Notes under the pieces: model-generated
Databases searched by the model: none
Told to the model about the DNA's origin: nothing
Seen by the model: the letters and a program-made list of their open reading frames with translations, nothing else
Position numbers and translations under genes: made by a program
NCBI RefSeq assembly: GCF_900747795.2
Contig: NC_041402.2
Coordinates: forward strand, 195,277,489-195,341,488
Length of the DNA stretch: 64,000 nt
Source of the DNA: Erpetoichthys calabaricus
Lineage: Eukaryota; Chordata; Cladistia; Polypteriformes; Polypteridae
Reading direction: 5' to 3'
Shown here: positions 1-11,499 of the stretch, one piece after another
Position numbering within the stretch: the stretch's first letter is position 1
Layout: the number at the start of each line of letters is the position of its first letter

Positions 1-2600
1 ACAGGCGTCACCGCCATAGTGTGAGTGGCACCACTGTGGAGTGAAGTGAACGCGCGTCTGAAACTGCGGAAGCAAAGTAGGCACGGGTTCAAAACGAACG
101 AGCTCGACTGATGGATATACAAACAATGTATTTCGGGATACCCAATGCCAGGGGTAGGCGAGCGAAGCGAGCAGGGGGCAGAGCCCCTTTGTACAAACAA
201 AAAACGTTGTCCTAGATAGCATGTATATTTTAAGTGTACAGTATTTTTTGCCGTGATAAAGCCAAACCTCTTGGTTAATTATCATTACATCACTTTATTT
301 ATTTCTTATTATTTGTTCTTCATACACTACTGACACAAACTCGTGCCCGTTTTATCTTACGTTGTGGAAACGGGCTTTTTGTCTAGTACCATATAATCTG
401 CATATTGTCAAGCTTGGGTCACACAGCGACACAGGAGAGTTCAGGGAGTAGAAACTTGATTGCAGTTCTGCCAGTTACAAACACAAGTCTCATATACAGA
501 GGCGAACAGCTGAGAAACGTGACACACCGGCGCCGACTTCTACACCAAGGGGGTCCGGTGGAAAACAGACAGGAGGGCGAGAGACCGAAATGTGAGGAGC
601 ACGTCACGTGGCCAGCTGGCAGCTGCTCCGGGTAAAGAGGCACAGAAAGCGTGTGCTGCTTACCCATTGAAAAACTCTTTAAGGGGTGGGGGGTTCTGAA
701 GCGGTCACAATATCAGATATTAGAGATATATAATGGAAGATATAACCTATTATATCGCTCTATTATAACTGTGCCAGCTCGGGGAGCCTACACTGAAAAA
801 AGTATAACATCCATTCAACCTAAAATAATTAAGGTAATGATTCACACTTAATATTTTCAATCTGAACCAATATAATTCTTTTTATCTTATTGAACCCACA
901 ATTTTTTAATTTAAGGCAAATCATTTCAAGTGATTGGGGGCAATTCATTTGTTTTATACTGAAGTAAATCAATTAAGTTGTTACAATTTAAAATGGTTTA
1001 TTGGTTGTAACCTATTTTTATGCTATTAGAAATATTATGAACATAACACATTCCAGTGCTGTACCTTTTACATTAATTTAAAAATCTAGTGTAAATACAA
1101 AAGCATCTTGCAGTGTAAAACTTAAATATACAACAAAAAGTTATTAAATGTTTCTACAGCTTTCTTGAAAGTATGTTTTATTATGAGTTCTTATAGTTAA
1201 AATTAACAGTTGAGAAACAGGATTATTTATCAGAAATCCTCCGTTATAAAAATGCCCAGACCTTTTATCGCACACCACGTCCACTCCACTCCACTTTTTT
1301 GGCAGTTGGAAAGCCTGCATGCTGGAAAGTTCTACCGTAAGAAAATACAAAGGGCCCCTCGCACACAGAACACGAACAGCCTAAAAATTAGGTTAAGTGA
1401 AATAGGATTTTTATGTTTATTCCCCTGCGGTGGGTTGGCACCCTGCCCAGAGATTGGTTCCTGCCTTGTGCCCTGTGTTGGCTGAGATTGGCTCCAGCAG
1501 ACCCCTGTGTTCGGATTCAGCGGTTGGAAAATGGATGGATGGATGTTTATTCCCTCCACCATAACTTACTTTGGAACAAATAATTTTTCTTCCTTTGATT
1601 TGAGATCTGAACCCAAATATTTTAAGCTGCAACACTAAACGACTAATCTGAAGTTGCTTGAAAGAGAAAATTTACGTTGAATGAACAACATCGATGTTCT
1701 GCTTTTTTCAGTGTTATACTCCAGACATTAGCAACATTGACGCACCGAATTCACAATAAGAAACTACGAGGGTCCGGACCACCTGCCAGGCCACTCATTT
1801 CCTTTTTGGCTGTTTTTTGAACCCCCCCGCCTCTACAGATTCAATGTATGAGGGCATTCATGCCACGGTTGTTTCAGGTGCCCCTTTGGTTCTTCTACAT
1901 GGCACACCTGAAATGCCAGGTGCCAATGATGTTGACCACAGCTGTACCAGACAAGCCCCCCCCCCCGGGTGGACATCAGGAGGGTCATTCCCAGTCTTTA
2001 GTGATCCCATGTATTTCTGCCAGCCTTCTTGCCACTTTCTGACCATTCCATACCAGGTGTCAAACCCTGACCCCCCAAACCAGTGCCTGGCCAGACTAGG
2101 TGCCTTCAGCCACAGCTCTGACTTGGCCGTCCCTCTGCTCAATGTGTCATCTAAAGGCAGGTGCCTTTGACTGCCCACCCTGGACGAGGGTTGTGTGTAA
2201 TTTGGCTCAACCAGTTTTTTTACTTTTGTTTTTCCCCAAATCCTGCCCTTGTGCAGAGAGCTGATAGTGACAACCTCCTGTAGGCCCTTGCCATCCCATC
2301 TCTTAGTGACTCCAATCCAAAAGGCCACCACCACATATAAAACAAACAAAAAACTGCTGGTCTGGCAGACTGTCTGGCTGGAGTGGCATCTTCCACTGGC
2401 ATGCCCACCTGCTGCTACCTTCTTTTCAAGCTCCTTCATTTTAGCGAGGTGCCACAACACTGCCTGATAGTCGATGTGGTGGTCCTCGAGGCTCCTCCCA
2501 CCCAGTGGGTCCAAAGGTATGCCACAAATAGCCTGGCGAGAGCCTCCCGATTCCTCTTATCAGTGACAGTGACGCGAATTCCTTATTGTCGGCCGTCCAT
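1..2600. other. MAMDC4 upstream flank without a recognised gene
   Basis: The stretch 840-1230 is strongly AT-rich. A SINE tail lies at about 1428-1546. No exon of a known gene was recognised on either strand. A 218-codon minus-strand frame at 1858-2514 resembles no known family. Confidence 0.5.
1428..1546 (+). repeat. SINE 3' portion with GGAT tail
   Basis: The piece runs from cctgcggtgggttggcaccc through ggctccagcagacccc to a tggatggatgg tail. It matches the 3' half of the complete SINE at 25954-26270 and the piece at 36478-36608. Confidence 0.85.
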
Positions 2601-2606
2601 TATAAA
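2601..2606 (+). promoter_or_regulatory. candidate TATA box of MAMDC4
   Basis: TATAAA lies 42 bases before the MAMDC4 start codon (2648). A start site 25-30 bases downstream would leave a leader of about 15-20 nt, which is short. The placement is suggestive only; an upstream non-coding exon cannot be excluded. Confidence 0.4.
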
Positions 2607-2647
2607 GGAAGTCCAGAGGTTGGAAGTCCACATGTTCAACGGGCAGC

Positions 2648-3461
2648 ATGAAGAGCCTGCGGTGCCCAACGTTTCTTCTTCTGGCCTGCTGTCTTCGGGA
2701 GCTGCTGGGTAAGGGGTATGGGGAGGGGCTCTCCTGGGCGTCATTCTGTCACTTGGGTGTATGGTGGTCTTGAATCCTCCCCTCCGGGGATGCGTCTCCC
2801 CTTTGGTATTCACGTGTTGACTGAACGTCTGGCTTTACAGTCAGCACAGGAGGTGTCACTTGTTGGGGTTGTGTCCCCAAGATGTCCTGCCATTGGCTTC
2901 TCAAGCTCCTCAGTCTAGTCATTTGAACCCTAATATGGGGCTGCAAGCTTAATAATGGTCTTAATAATCAAAGGTAAGGCCAGTGCCCACTTGTGTAAAG
3001 TATGAATGGCACTTGGTCTTTAAGCTGGCATCATGGCCTCTAATCTCAAACCTGTGATGAGTTGGCATCTACTTCATGATGGGCTTGATGATGCCAGGAC
3101 AGCCTTTGGCATCCTGTTGCCCTCAATTGGAGTAGGAAATGAAAGTGTGTATGCTGTTTCTGTGAAAGGCGCTATATACAGTGATGTCATGTCCACTTGG
3201 CACACCAGTTTACTGTACCAACAATGCAGCTTCGCCCTGGGCTGGTGGAGCCCACTAAAGGCACTTCAAAGTCTTCTGGCAGCCCAAGATGAGCCCGCAT
3301 GGCCGCCATCACCCCGTAGGTCTCCTTCTTCGCCTCCTCCTACGACTCACTCTGCCCCTCTCATCAAGCAGCCCATGGAGACCACTGCAGCCTGGCTGAG
3401 GAGCTCCTCTGCGATTTCGAGTGCAACTGTCCAGGCGACTGCTGGGACGAGCAGAACTGTG
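2648..3461 (+). other. mamdc4: MAMDC4 exons 1-2: signal peptide and first LDLa-like module
   Basis: Exon 1 is 2648-2708 (signal peptide starting [15 protein letters not shown]). Exon 2 is 3372-3461. Exon 2 encodes a short cysteine-rich module with C26, C34, C38, C40, C44 and C50 and an acidic DEQNC end, matching the shortened LDLa-like module at the N terminus of mammalian MAMDC4. The acceptor at 3372 is the only nearby site giving the right phase (GCC Ala across the junction); the frame upstream of it runs into a TAG. Confidence 0.88.
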
Positions 3462-6400
3462 GTGAGTGGGTGCCTTCACGGGGGTCTCCTCTGACTTCCT
3501 CGTGTACCTCAGCCGTGCCATTTTCCTTACCCCCCCCCCCCCCCCCCTTGTACTTTCTTCCTCCGGTTTCAGTCTCGGTCACCTTGTCGTGTCTCTCGGT
3601 GGCCTGTCCCTGTCTTGACGCCTCTCCTCTTGTGCTCCAGGCAGATCTCCTTTTGTTCCCCTTAGTAGTTTGCAGTGTACCCTGTCTTTGGGGTCTTTGT
3701 GTGCCTCTTTCTGTACTGCCCACCAGGTTTGACTTTGTGTGCCACCTCTTGCCCCTCCTGCTGTGCCTCCTCTTCTCTTCTTCTCCTGTCATTGTGCTGT
3801 TTTGTCACCTCTCTAGTCTTCCTCCTCCTCTTCCTCCTGTCCCCCTAATTGTGTCAGGCTTTTGTTGGTTGCCCCACACCCCCCTTGTATCTCCTGGGGG
3901 GTCTCTTGTTGTGATTTTTGTCTCTGACACCCTCTCTTGTCACTGTGTGTCTCATTTTGCGCTCCTCTTATGCCCATCTGGGTCTCCTTGTGTTCCTCTT
4001 AGTTGTTTGCTGCTGGCCTCTTCTCCTGTCCCCCCTGTCTCCTCCTAATGTCATGTGTCCCCTCTTGTACCTCCTACTGTGTCACTCTTTGTCTAATTGT
4101 GTTCCCTTAAACTCCTTCCTGTGTCTCTTTTTACCCCCCTTTGACTTTTTTCTCATCTCCATCTTCTCCATTGTTCTGACTCCTCTTATGTGACTTCTTG
4201 TCCTTCCTGTTGTCACTCATTGGCTCTCGCTGTGTCCCTCTCTGCGTTTTGATGTTTGTGTCCTCTTATAGCCCCTGCTGTGCTCCTTCATGTCCAGCCG
4301 TGTTCTGCTCGCTCTTTGGTGGTGCGTCTCTTGCTTGTTTCTCATTGTGCCCCTTACAGTGGACGTGATGTCACCTCTTGTACCTCCTGCTGTCACCCTT
4401 ATGTCTCCTTTTGTTCCCCTGTGTGTGTCTCGTCTCCATCTCCTTCCAGCACCCCCTCTTCTTGTGTTTCTCTTTGTTATTTGCCTTTTGTCTCCTCGAC
4501 TTGTGCCCCCCCCTTAAGCCTTCTCATGTTTCCTTTTGTCCCCTGAGTGTCTCTTCTCTCATTTCCATCTCCTCTTTAACTCTGATGTCTCCTACGTCTC
4601 CTCCTGCACACTCACATTGTAACTCCTACTCTTCTTCTTCTCCTTCCCCTTCTTTTTGTTCTCCTTCTTCTCCTCTTTTTTCTTTTTCTACTTCCCCTTC
4701 ACCTTTTTTGTTCTCCTCCTTCTTTCTTTTTCTTCTTGGTCTTCTCCTCCTGCCCCTTCACTTGCTTTTTGTTCTCCTCCTTCTCATCTTTCTTGTTTTC
4801 TTTTTCTACTTCTCCTTCTCCTCCCCCTTCACCTTCTTTTTGTTCTCCTCCTTCTCCTCTTTCTTCTTCTTCTTCTTTTTATCCATCTTCTTCTCCTTCT
4901 CTTTCTTCATCCCAGGACACCACAAGGACTTCACTTGCAACTTTGAAGAGGACTCGTGTGGCTGGACTGACCGCTCCCTGCCTACTTACAGCTGGAGGCG
5001 ACAACAGGGTGGTACGACGGCTCGGCTTGGTGGACCCACCGCTGACCACACGCTGGGCACCAGCCTCGGTAGGTCTTGTGTAGATCTTTGGGGTACTGAC
5101 TGAGCTTTAAATGTTTTCACCACCAGGGGGTGCTCCAGGGTTGGGGAATGTGAGAGGAGGGCACTGTGGGATGTGAGATCGTTGGTCATCCTTGGCATCT
5201 CATCTGCAGGCTGGTGTATGTCTGTCGGCCTGACTCTGGACCCCTCTGGGACGCCAGCCATTCTGGCCTCCCCCTCAGTCGGACCCGTGGCCGCCAGCTG
5301 TGAGGTGCGCTTCTGGTACCAGCTACGTGTAGCCCAGTCAGGTAAGTGGGCAGTGAAGTGGCACACATTTTCCAAATCTGTAGATGTAGACATGCTGACC
5401 AGAGATCTTCTTTAGGTGCCAGTGGGCACGTTGCTGTGTCTGCCTTCATCACGTCTGCCTCCGGGCGCCTGTTGGTGTGGCGCGCTACAGCTGAGGACAC
5501 CCAGGGCTGGCGCCAAGCCTCCATCTCAACTGGGCACATCTCCTCCAAGTTCCAGATCTTATTCCAGGCCGGTTCAGGTCTCCCCACGCTGGTGGACGTT
5601 GCTCTCGATGACATTTCGTTCCACCGCTGCTTGTTTCCAGGTATGCTACAGGGCCTCACACAGTGACCTTTTGGATGACCAGTCTCCCCATTGGCACAGT
5701 GTGAGGTCACCATGCCTGTGTCTGTCTCAGAGCGCCAGGCCCAGTGCTCAGCTGAGCAGGTCTCCTGTCCCCAGGGTGGCTGTGTTGACAGATGGCGGCT
5801 GTGTGACGGCACGGTGGACTGCAGAGATGGAAGCGATGAAGCAGCAGAGCTGTGTGGTAAGTAGGAAGTGGGCAGGATGGGGTCCACTCAAAACTGCTTG
5901 ACTGCACTGGTAAATGCCATCTGCTGGACAGAGACGAGGTCACTAGTGAGTCACAACTGATGGACCTCAAGGGTAGGGTAGTCATCGGCTGGGTGATCTT
6001 TGGCTACACACTTCGCTGGCCAAATGGTGGGGGGAGATGGTGGGCAGTGGTGGCGGGTATCGGCCCACACTGTCCAACTGGTGACCAGAGACTGAACAGA
6101 GACCACCGCAGCCACAGAGTGGAGAGTCACTGCACTGGCCTGTCCTTGTAGCCGAGTCAGACCCCCTCCAGACTTCAGTACTGACCACTGTCCTCTCTGT
6201 CCACCTGTCCCTCGTAGTCAACTACACAAAGTGTGACATGGAGTTGGGCTCCTGCGGCTGGCTGCTGGACGGCTGGGAGCGCACCAGTCAGGCGCTGCTG
6301 GGCACATTGGCATCACCCCACGGCCCCGGCCGTGATCACAGCTGGAACAATGACTTGGGTGAGCTGCCAGTGGACCTGGGAGCCATTGGGATGGGGTCAC

Positions 6401-8158
6401 TTGCCACTGGTCACTTTCAGGGTCTCACTGGTTCTTCCTCGCAGGCCACTTCCTGTTCCTTGGTTCAAAGCATCATGGCAAAGGGCAGCGGGCACGTCTG
6501 ACGAGTCCGGTCCTGTTGCCCAGTGCAGTGGCTGAGCCCTGTCAGGTGAGCACTTGAGAGGTGGGCATCAAGACCACCCCTGGTCACACGTCTCTTCAGA
6601 TGACCGATGCTTGTGGCTCTCCTGCAGCTCATCTTTTACTACCACCTGTTTGGACCCCGGGCCGCTGCTCTCAACGTCTTCTATCGCACACGGACCCCGG
6701 GAGAGCTCACCAGAGTGACCAGAGTGGTGGGGCAGCGAGGGGACCGCTGGGTTCGCGAGGAAGCCCACTTTGCAGTGAATGCCTCTTTCCAGGTAGGGAT
6801 GGCGGTCTTGTCCTTGTGCCCTAACCCTAACCCTAACCCTAACCCAGCTAATCTGCCCCAGTGCTCATGAGCACCATCTCTCCACAGATCGTACTAGAGG
6901 GGGTCTTGGGGGATGGGCCATTTGGAGACGTGGCACTAGATGACCTGGAACTGTCACCTGGCTGCAGACCCTCCAGTGGTAAGGACAGGCTGGGTGCCCG
7001 GTGGCTCTCTCGCATGCTGCCCGTGCTGACGCTGATTCTGTCTGATGCCCTGCAGTCTGTCTGCCCGAAGGACCTGAGCCCACTGTGCCCCCCGCAGCCT
7101 GCAGGGCCGATGAGTTCAGCTGTGCAGATGGACTTTGCATCCCACAGAGTGAAGTGTGTGACTTCCAGAGGGACTGCGGGGACACATCTGATGAGACCCC
7201 GTGTGGTGAGTGAGGGCAGAAAATGAAGGAGTGAACTGGGGGGGGGGTCAGCGGTGAGGCCAGATGGTGACACGTTGGGGGGGGGAAACGAGGTGTAAGT
7301 GGACGGACACGCAAGGTGGGCGGGGGGGCAACAGGGGGACAATTAAGGATGGACATGTGAAGGATGACAGGAGAGCAGGTGAAGGGACCACAAGTCAACG
7401 ATGTGGGGACAACAGCTGGAGCTCTGAGGAAGACCTCCAGAGGTGCTGACACGTGGAGGCCTCCAGTGGTCTCGAGAGCGCCATACGGGTGTGAATGATG
7501 GGCGTTCTCTAGGGGTCCTGGCAGAATTCCTCGTGTCTGTCCTCATTTTTTTCCTTCTCAGGCACGCAGAGCTTTATGGCCCAGGGTGATAGCTGGATGG
7601 ACCGCAGCAGTGGACGACTCAAGTGGACAGTCAAGGAGGGAGGTGGTCCTTCAGAGCGTAAGGGTCTCAAGCCCAGCCGTCCTCAAGCTCTGCTCTGCTC
7701 TCGCGGGCTCCTTCATCTCATCCCACTCTTTAATCCTCCGTCCTGTCCGCAGGTCCCTTCTTGACCATCTCCACTGCTCGAGGTCACCTCTTCACTGAAG
7801 CCATCGTCGTCAGCCCCCTCTTAGGTCCCTCAGGTCCCGCCTGCTCCATGCACTTTGAATATTTGCTGTCCAGCACGGTGACCCATGCAGGTCAGTGGAA
7901 CCCCTGTATGTACCTGCTGCATGTACCCACTGTGCCACCTACTGGCTCTGCTCACTGCTGTGGCACTTTTCAGGGCTGCTGTCGCTGAGTGTGTGGCATG
8001 AAGGCCTGCCACCCAGGGACGCTGTTTGGCATGGTGGGCCTGCCTCAGGTCAGTGGCGTAATGCCACGGCCTTGCTTGGAGCCAGAGAACGCGGTTTTCA
8101 GGTGAGACGCAGAGTTTGGGTGGGCATGCAGAGGTGACTGTCTGCCTGCCACCCACCA

Positions 8159-8189
<31 letters not shown>

Positions 8190-11100
8190 CCCCCCCTGCA
8201 GCTGGCATTTGCAGGCTACGCTATGGAGGGCCAGGACATTGGAGTGGCCGGTGTCACCTTCCTGCATTGCGGAGTGGACTACAGGCCAGAGGAGGCCCAA
8301 GGTAAAGTAGGCTGGTCAGTCCATTGCCATGGTGACCTTGTGAAGCTCCGCCCAGTGACCTGCCCTACTCTGCCCCCCCTAGGGGTGTCGTGCAACTTTG
8401 ACAGAGGACTTTGTGGGTGGTACCAGGACCAGAATGACGGCCTGGACTGGACACTGGATGGCCGGCAGGGATTGGACCACACCAGCGGCACAGGTAGGCA
8501 GTTTGGCCCTACTGCCCACATTGCTTGGCGCTCTGGCTGATTGACCGGTCACATGTTTGCAGGTCACTCCCTGTCGGTGTCCCTGTCCTCTCCGATTTGG
8601 AGTGGGACTTTGAGCCGCCTCCTCACGTACCCGCAGCCCGCTTCTTCTGCCACCCTGTGCCTGTCTTTCTGGTACCTGCTGCGAGGAGCTCAGACAGGTA
8701 CGTCTGGTCATCTGGTCACTTTGTTTCTTTTAATGGGCACGCTGCCAGCTTTGATGGCCAGACTTTGCCCCTCAGGGACGCTGAGCCTGAAGATGAAGCT
8801 CCTGGGTGACGCTGTGGAGACCCTGCTGTGGACCGAGACACGTTCCAATGGAGACGAGTGGCAGCGTGGCATCTCGACCATTGACCCTTGGGGTCAGGAA
8901 TTTCAGGTGACTGCACTGAAGGACACCGCTGACTGCCGCCGGCCTACCCCCTTGAACTTGTGGCCACTCAGGGACACGCCTGTCTCCACAGCTGATCTTC
9001 GAGGTGACCCGTGACGGCTTTGAGGGGGACGCTGCAGTGGATGACGTCACCCTCGTGTCCAGGCCCTGCCCTGCCCAGCTCAGTTGCTCCTTTGAGGTGG
9101 ACACCTGTGGCTACAGCACCGATGGAGGGGCCCGCTGGGTCCGGCAGAGCCATCGTTCTGGAGCCATCCCGCACGGCCCTACCACTGACCACAGCCTGGA
9201 GGAGACCACAGGTGAGGGGCAGATCCTGGTGGCACTGGCACCCCCTGCTGGTCGTTGTCAACACTCCTTGTGTTTCAGGGTTCTACGCCATGGCAGACAC
9301 GAGCCTCAACGTCCTCCAAGGTGGGCAGGCGACTGCCCTCTACTCAGAGGTGAGGAGTCCTTCAGCGGGCATGGAGTGCCTCTCCTTTTGGTACCTCGCA
9401 GGCGGGCACAGCCCAGGTAAGCCTGGCACCGGTGATTTGGGCAGGTGGGCTTCGGGCAGGTGGCCTCAGTGACTCGTTTCATTGCAGGAACGCTCAACGT
9501 GATTGTGAGGCAATCTGAGCGCCAGCTGGAGACGGTCATCTCATTGAGTGGTATGGAGGGTACAGGTTGGCATCGACAATGGGCTTCAGTTGAGGCTCAG
9601 TCAGACTGGGTGGTAAGTCACACACTGGAGCCAAGGTCCCTGGCCGTTGGGCACTACCTCTCAGATGCCTGTCTTGAACTCCGTAGGTTGCGTTTGAGGC
9701 CGTAGGCGCTGGAGGGTCCCAGACATATATTGCCATTGATGACATCACAATCAGGGCGGGACACTGTCCTACTTCAGGTATGCCCAGCGTAGAAGGGGGG
9801 CATGTGCTGTGCCACGAGTTGTGGCGATGGGGCTAATCAGTGAGACCCCCTTCACCCTTTGCAGATTTTTGTGACTTTGAGAAGGACGCTTGCCGCTGGA
9901 GCAACACGTGGAGGCCTGAGTGGGAGCAGTTGGACTGGGAGAGGACAAGTGGCAACAATGCCCACCATTGGGGGCCGCTGGAGGACCACTCACTGGGCAC
10001 GCAGCAAGGTGGGGTGTCAGCCTGGGCACCGAGGGGCTTCTCTGCATTGCCAGACACTCCCAAACCACTGTCCTCTTCTTTCAGGTGGCTTCATGCTGGT
10101 GGCGGGTGATGGGCACGTCTCCGCTGGTCGGACAGCCTGGCTGCTGAGTGACCACCTGCCCCCCACGTTGGCTGCATGCCTTTGCTTCTGGTACTGGCTG
10201 GACAGAGTGGACGCAGTGTGTGAGTCTCCTTTGGCCTCTTCTGCCTTTCAGTGGACACCTGTGCCAGTCAGAGGGTGGCATGGTGCCCACATGCCATCCT
10301 GGTGGGCAGTATTTCTGGAGTTTTGGTGCTGACCTCAGCCTGCTCTCACCGTTTCTCTTGTCATTTCCAGATGAGCGCAATGAGCTGAGGGTCTCCATAG
10401 TCAGTGCAGGCGAGTGGCTCAGCAGCTGGTATTTCAAGGAGCCAACGGCAGGGTGGCATGAGGCTCAGATCAGCCTGGCCAGCCCACGGGAGTTCCAGGT
10501 ACCCAGTGGACCACTGAGTGACCTACTGACTGGTCAGGGTGGTGTTGGTTCTTAAACAGGCAGAGGTGGCACTGAACAACCGTTACGGGGTGCCCCTCTG
10601 TATTCAGTGTGCACAAATGAAGATATCTGCTTTTAGGCAAGCAGGCCACAAGCGGGCAGTGTAGCGTCTGGACTTGCCCCTTGACCCCTGGCACTCTACA
10701 GGCCCCCCATAGGTTATGAATTTCTTGGAGTCGTGACGGCGGGCGCTTCTCCATTTTCAGATCGTGCTCGAGGCCACCAGGGCATTGGGTGCCATCGCTG
10801 TGGATGACATCGCATATGAGGATGGCAGAGACTGCCAGCATAAGCCAGTAGCAGCCAGCAAAGGTCAGTTAACCCCTCCTTATATAGAGCCTTCTATCGA
10901 GTGCCTTTCACTTTTGGCTCCTGGTCCAGAGAAGCTGTAGGAGTCGTGATGGGCCTGCTGGGTTGAGTGCCCTATTAGACCAGAGGGGGCACTCTTGGGG
11001 GCTCTCTTTGGTCCACTCCAGGCCCTTCTGCACATCCCTGGGGGGCAGTGACCGGGACCACTTGGTCATTGTGCCCCTTGCCTTTCAGCCTCAGGTGTGC

Positions 11101-11418
11101 AGGTGGACTTTGTGGTGGCCGTGGTCTTTGAGGTCATCATCGTCCTCCTCTTTGTGGTCACTCTGATTGGCGTCATTGTCTACTACTGGAGGACACGGCA
11201 GCAGTCACCTCAACAGAGCCCCGCTGGCGCGGACCAGCAGACAGGATTTGAGAACGTCACCTACGACCACCACAACCTGGTAAGGAGACCCCCAGCATGG
11301 CACTGCTCAGCACTGCACTGCCTGGCACGGCCCTGCTAATGTCTCATTTTTCTAGGACACAATTGAAGTGCCAGTGATGCCAGTCAGCTTACCAGGAGAA
11401 GAGACCAGCACTGTGTGA
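2648..11418 (+). CDS. mamdc4: MAMDC4, apical endosomal glycoprotein (endotubin), complete, 28 exons
   Basis: The joined exons encode 1203 residues: signal peptide (about 1-23), LDLa-like module (26-50), MAM1 (51-220), LDLa (221-262), MAM2 (263-428), LDLa (429-478), MAM3 (479-632), MAM4 (633-783), MAM5 (784-949), MAM6 (950-1119), membrane helix (about 1127-1153) and a 50-residue cytoplasmic tail. Module order matches mammalian MAMDC4 (about 1137 residues). In mammals the protein sits in apical endosomes of absorptive and developing intestinal epithelium, where it takes part in apical endocytic sorting; that role is family knowledge. All 27 introns are GT-AG and every module boundary is phase 1. 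The start was chosen because this ATG opens a hydrophobic signal peptide in phase with exon 2, with a TATA motif just upstream. The total of 3612 coding nt with no internal stop indicates a working gene. The gene is convergent with NSMF. Confidence 0.94.
3462..4915 (+). repeat. CT-rich tract filling MAMDC4 intron 2
   Basis: Nearly the whole 1454-nt intron is pyrimidine on the sense strand. It begins as imprecise tgtctcctcttgt-type repeats and becomes almost pure TTC/TCC from about 4620. The end merges into the exon 3 acceptor. The long Ser/Phe/Leu frames it creates are not genes. Confidence 0.85.
4916..5640 (+). other. mamdc4: MAMDC4 exons 3-5: MAM domain 1
   Basis: Exons are 4916-5068, 5210-5341 and 5416-5640. 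They encode a full MAM domain: [12 protein letters not shown] start, [10 protein letters not shown] middle, [10 protein letters not shown] core strand, and a [10 protein letters not shown] ending followed by a final Cys. These are the standard MAM signatures (C-x-FE, FWY, and I-A-D-D-type end). MAM domains mediate extracellular protein contacts. Confidence 0.92.
5731..5856 (+). other. mamdc4: MAMDC4 exon 6: LDL-receptor class A module
   Basis: A single 126-nt exon with phase 1 at both ends encodes one complete LDLa module. Six cysteines and the calcium-binding end CRDGSDEA are visible. The symmetrical exon is the form expected of a shuffled module. Confidence 0.92.
6218..6978 (+). other. mamdc4: MAMDC4 exons 7-10: MAM domain 2
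   Basis: Exons are 6218-6358, 6445-6545, 6628-6792 and 6888-6978. The domain opens with [14 protein letters not shown], passes through [11 protein letters not shown] and ends with [15 protein letters not shown] telomere-like repeat lies in the intron between exons 9 and 10. Confidence 0.9.
6819..6845. repeat. interstitial telomere-type repeat in MAMDC4 intron 9
   Basis: Four perfect CCCTAA units followed by CCC lie 27 bases after the exon 9 donor and about 42 bases before exon 10. The intron is only 95 nt long, so the tract fills over a quarter of it. Confidence 0.9.
7056..7205 (+). other. mamdc4: MAMDC4 exon 11: LDL-receptor class A module
   Basis: This 150-nt exon is phase 1 at both ends. 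It encodes a short proline-rich lead and then an LDLa module with FSCADGLC and the [10 protein letters not shown] calcium-cage end. It corresponds to the LDLa between MAM2 and MAM3 in mammals. Confidence 0.92.
7562..8301 (+). other. mamdc4: MAMDC4 exons 12-15: MAM domain 3
   Basis: Exons are 7562-7657, 7753-7890, 7974-8101 and 8202-8301. The domain is an atypical MAM that lacks the usual C-x-FE start, as the third MAM of human MAMDC4 also does. It retains [11 protein letters not shown] and the [12 protein letters not shown] ending. The exon 15 acceptor follows a run of about 27 T. Confidence 0.88.
8383..9066 (+). other. mamdc4: MAMDC4 exons 16-19a: MAM domain 4
   Basis: Exons are 8383-8493, 8563-8697, 8776-8906 and the first 75 nt of exon 19 (8992-9211). 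Signatures are [23 protein letters not shown] and [14 protein letters not shown]. The start closely resembles mammalian MAM4. Confidence 0.9.
9067..9777 (+). other. mamdc4: MAMDC4 exons 19b-22: MAM domain 5
   Basis: The domain starts inside exon 19 (at about 9067) and continues in 9279-9416, 9488-9612 and 9687-9777. Signatures are [23 protein letters not shown] and [14 protein letters not shown]. Exon 19 joining two domains is the one place where domain and exon borders do not coincide. Confidence 0.9.
9865..10863 (+). other. mamdc4: MAMDC4 exons 23-26: MAM domain 6
   Basis: Exons are 9865-10008, 10085-10219, 10371-10498 and 10761-10863. Signatures are [22 protein letters not shown] and [16 protein letters not shown]. 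This is the membrane-proximal MAM. Confidence 0.9.
11089..11418 (+). other. mamdc4: MAMDC4 exons 27-28: membrane helix and cytoplasmic tail
   Basis: Exon 27 is 11089-11279 and exon 28 is 11356-11418, ending in TGA. Residues 1127-1153 form a hydrophobic helix ending VIVYYW, followed by basic RTR, giving type I topology. The tail contains GFENVTYDH, which sits where human MAMDC4 has GFDN and may serve as a sorting signal. The last residues TSTV fit a class I PDZ ligand. Confidence 0.9.
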
Positions 11419-11489
11419 CAGCTGAGTGACACCCATGTGATGTTTCCTGCCACCGTCCCTAAAGTTGTGCCAAATAAGAATTGTCTGCC

Positions 11490-11495
11490 AATAAA
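11490..11495 (+). promoter_or_regulatory. mamdc4: MAMDC4 polyadenylation signal
   Basis: AATAAA lies 72 bases after the MAMDC4 stop codon, followed by a GT-rich stretch near 11515-11560. It implies a very short 3' UTR. Confidence 0.75.
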
Positions 11496-11499
11496 GCTG

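Noticed and set aside
1858-2514. 218-codon minus-strand frame upstream of MAMDC4 with a hydrophobic segment
   Set aside because: No family resemblance, no consistent coding bias across its length, and no partner exons; kept only as unassigned.
4378-5103. 241-codon Ser/Phe/Leu/Pro frame overlapping MAMDC4 exon 3
   Set aside because: It arises from the intronic pyrimidine tract; the true exon uses another frame with clear MAM signatures.
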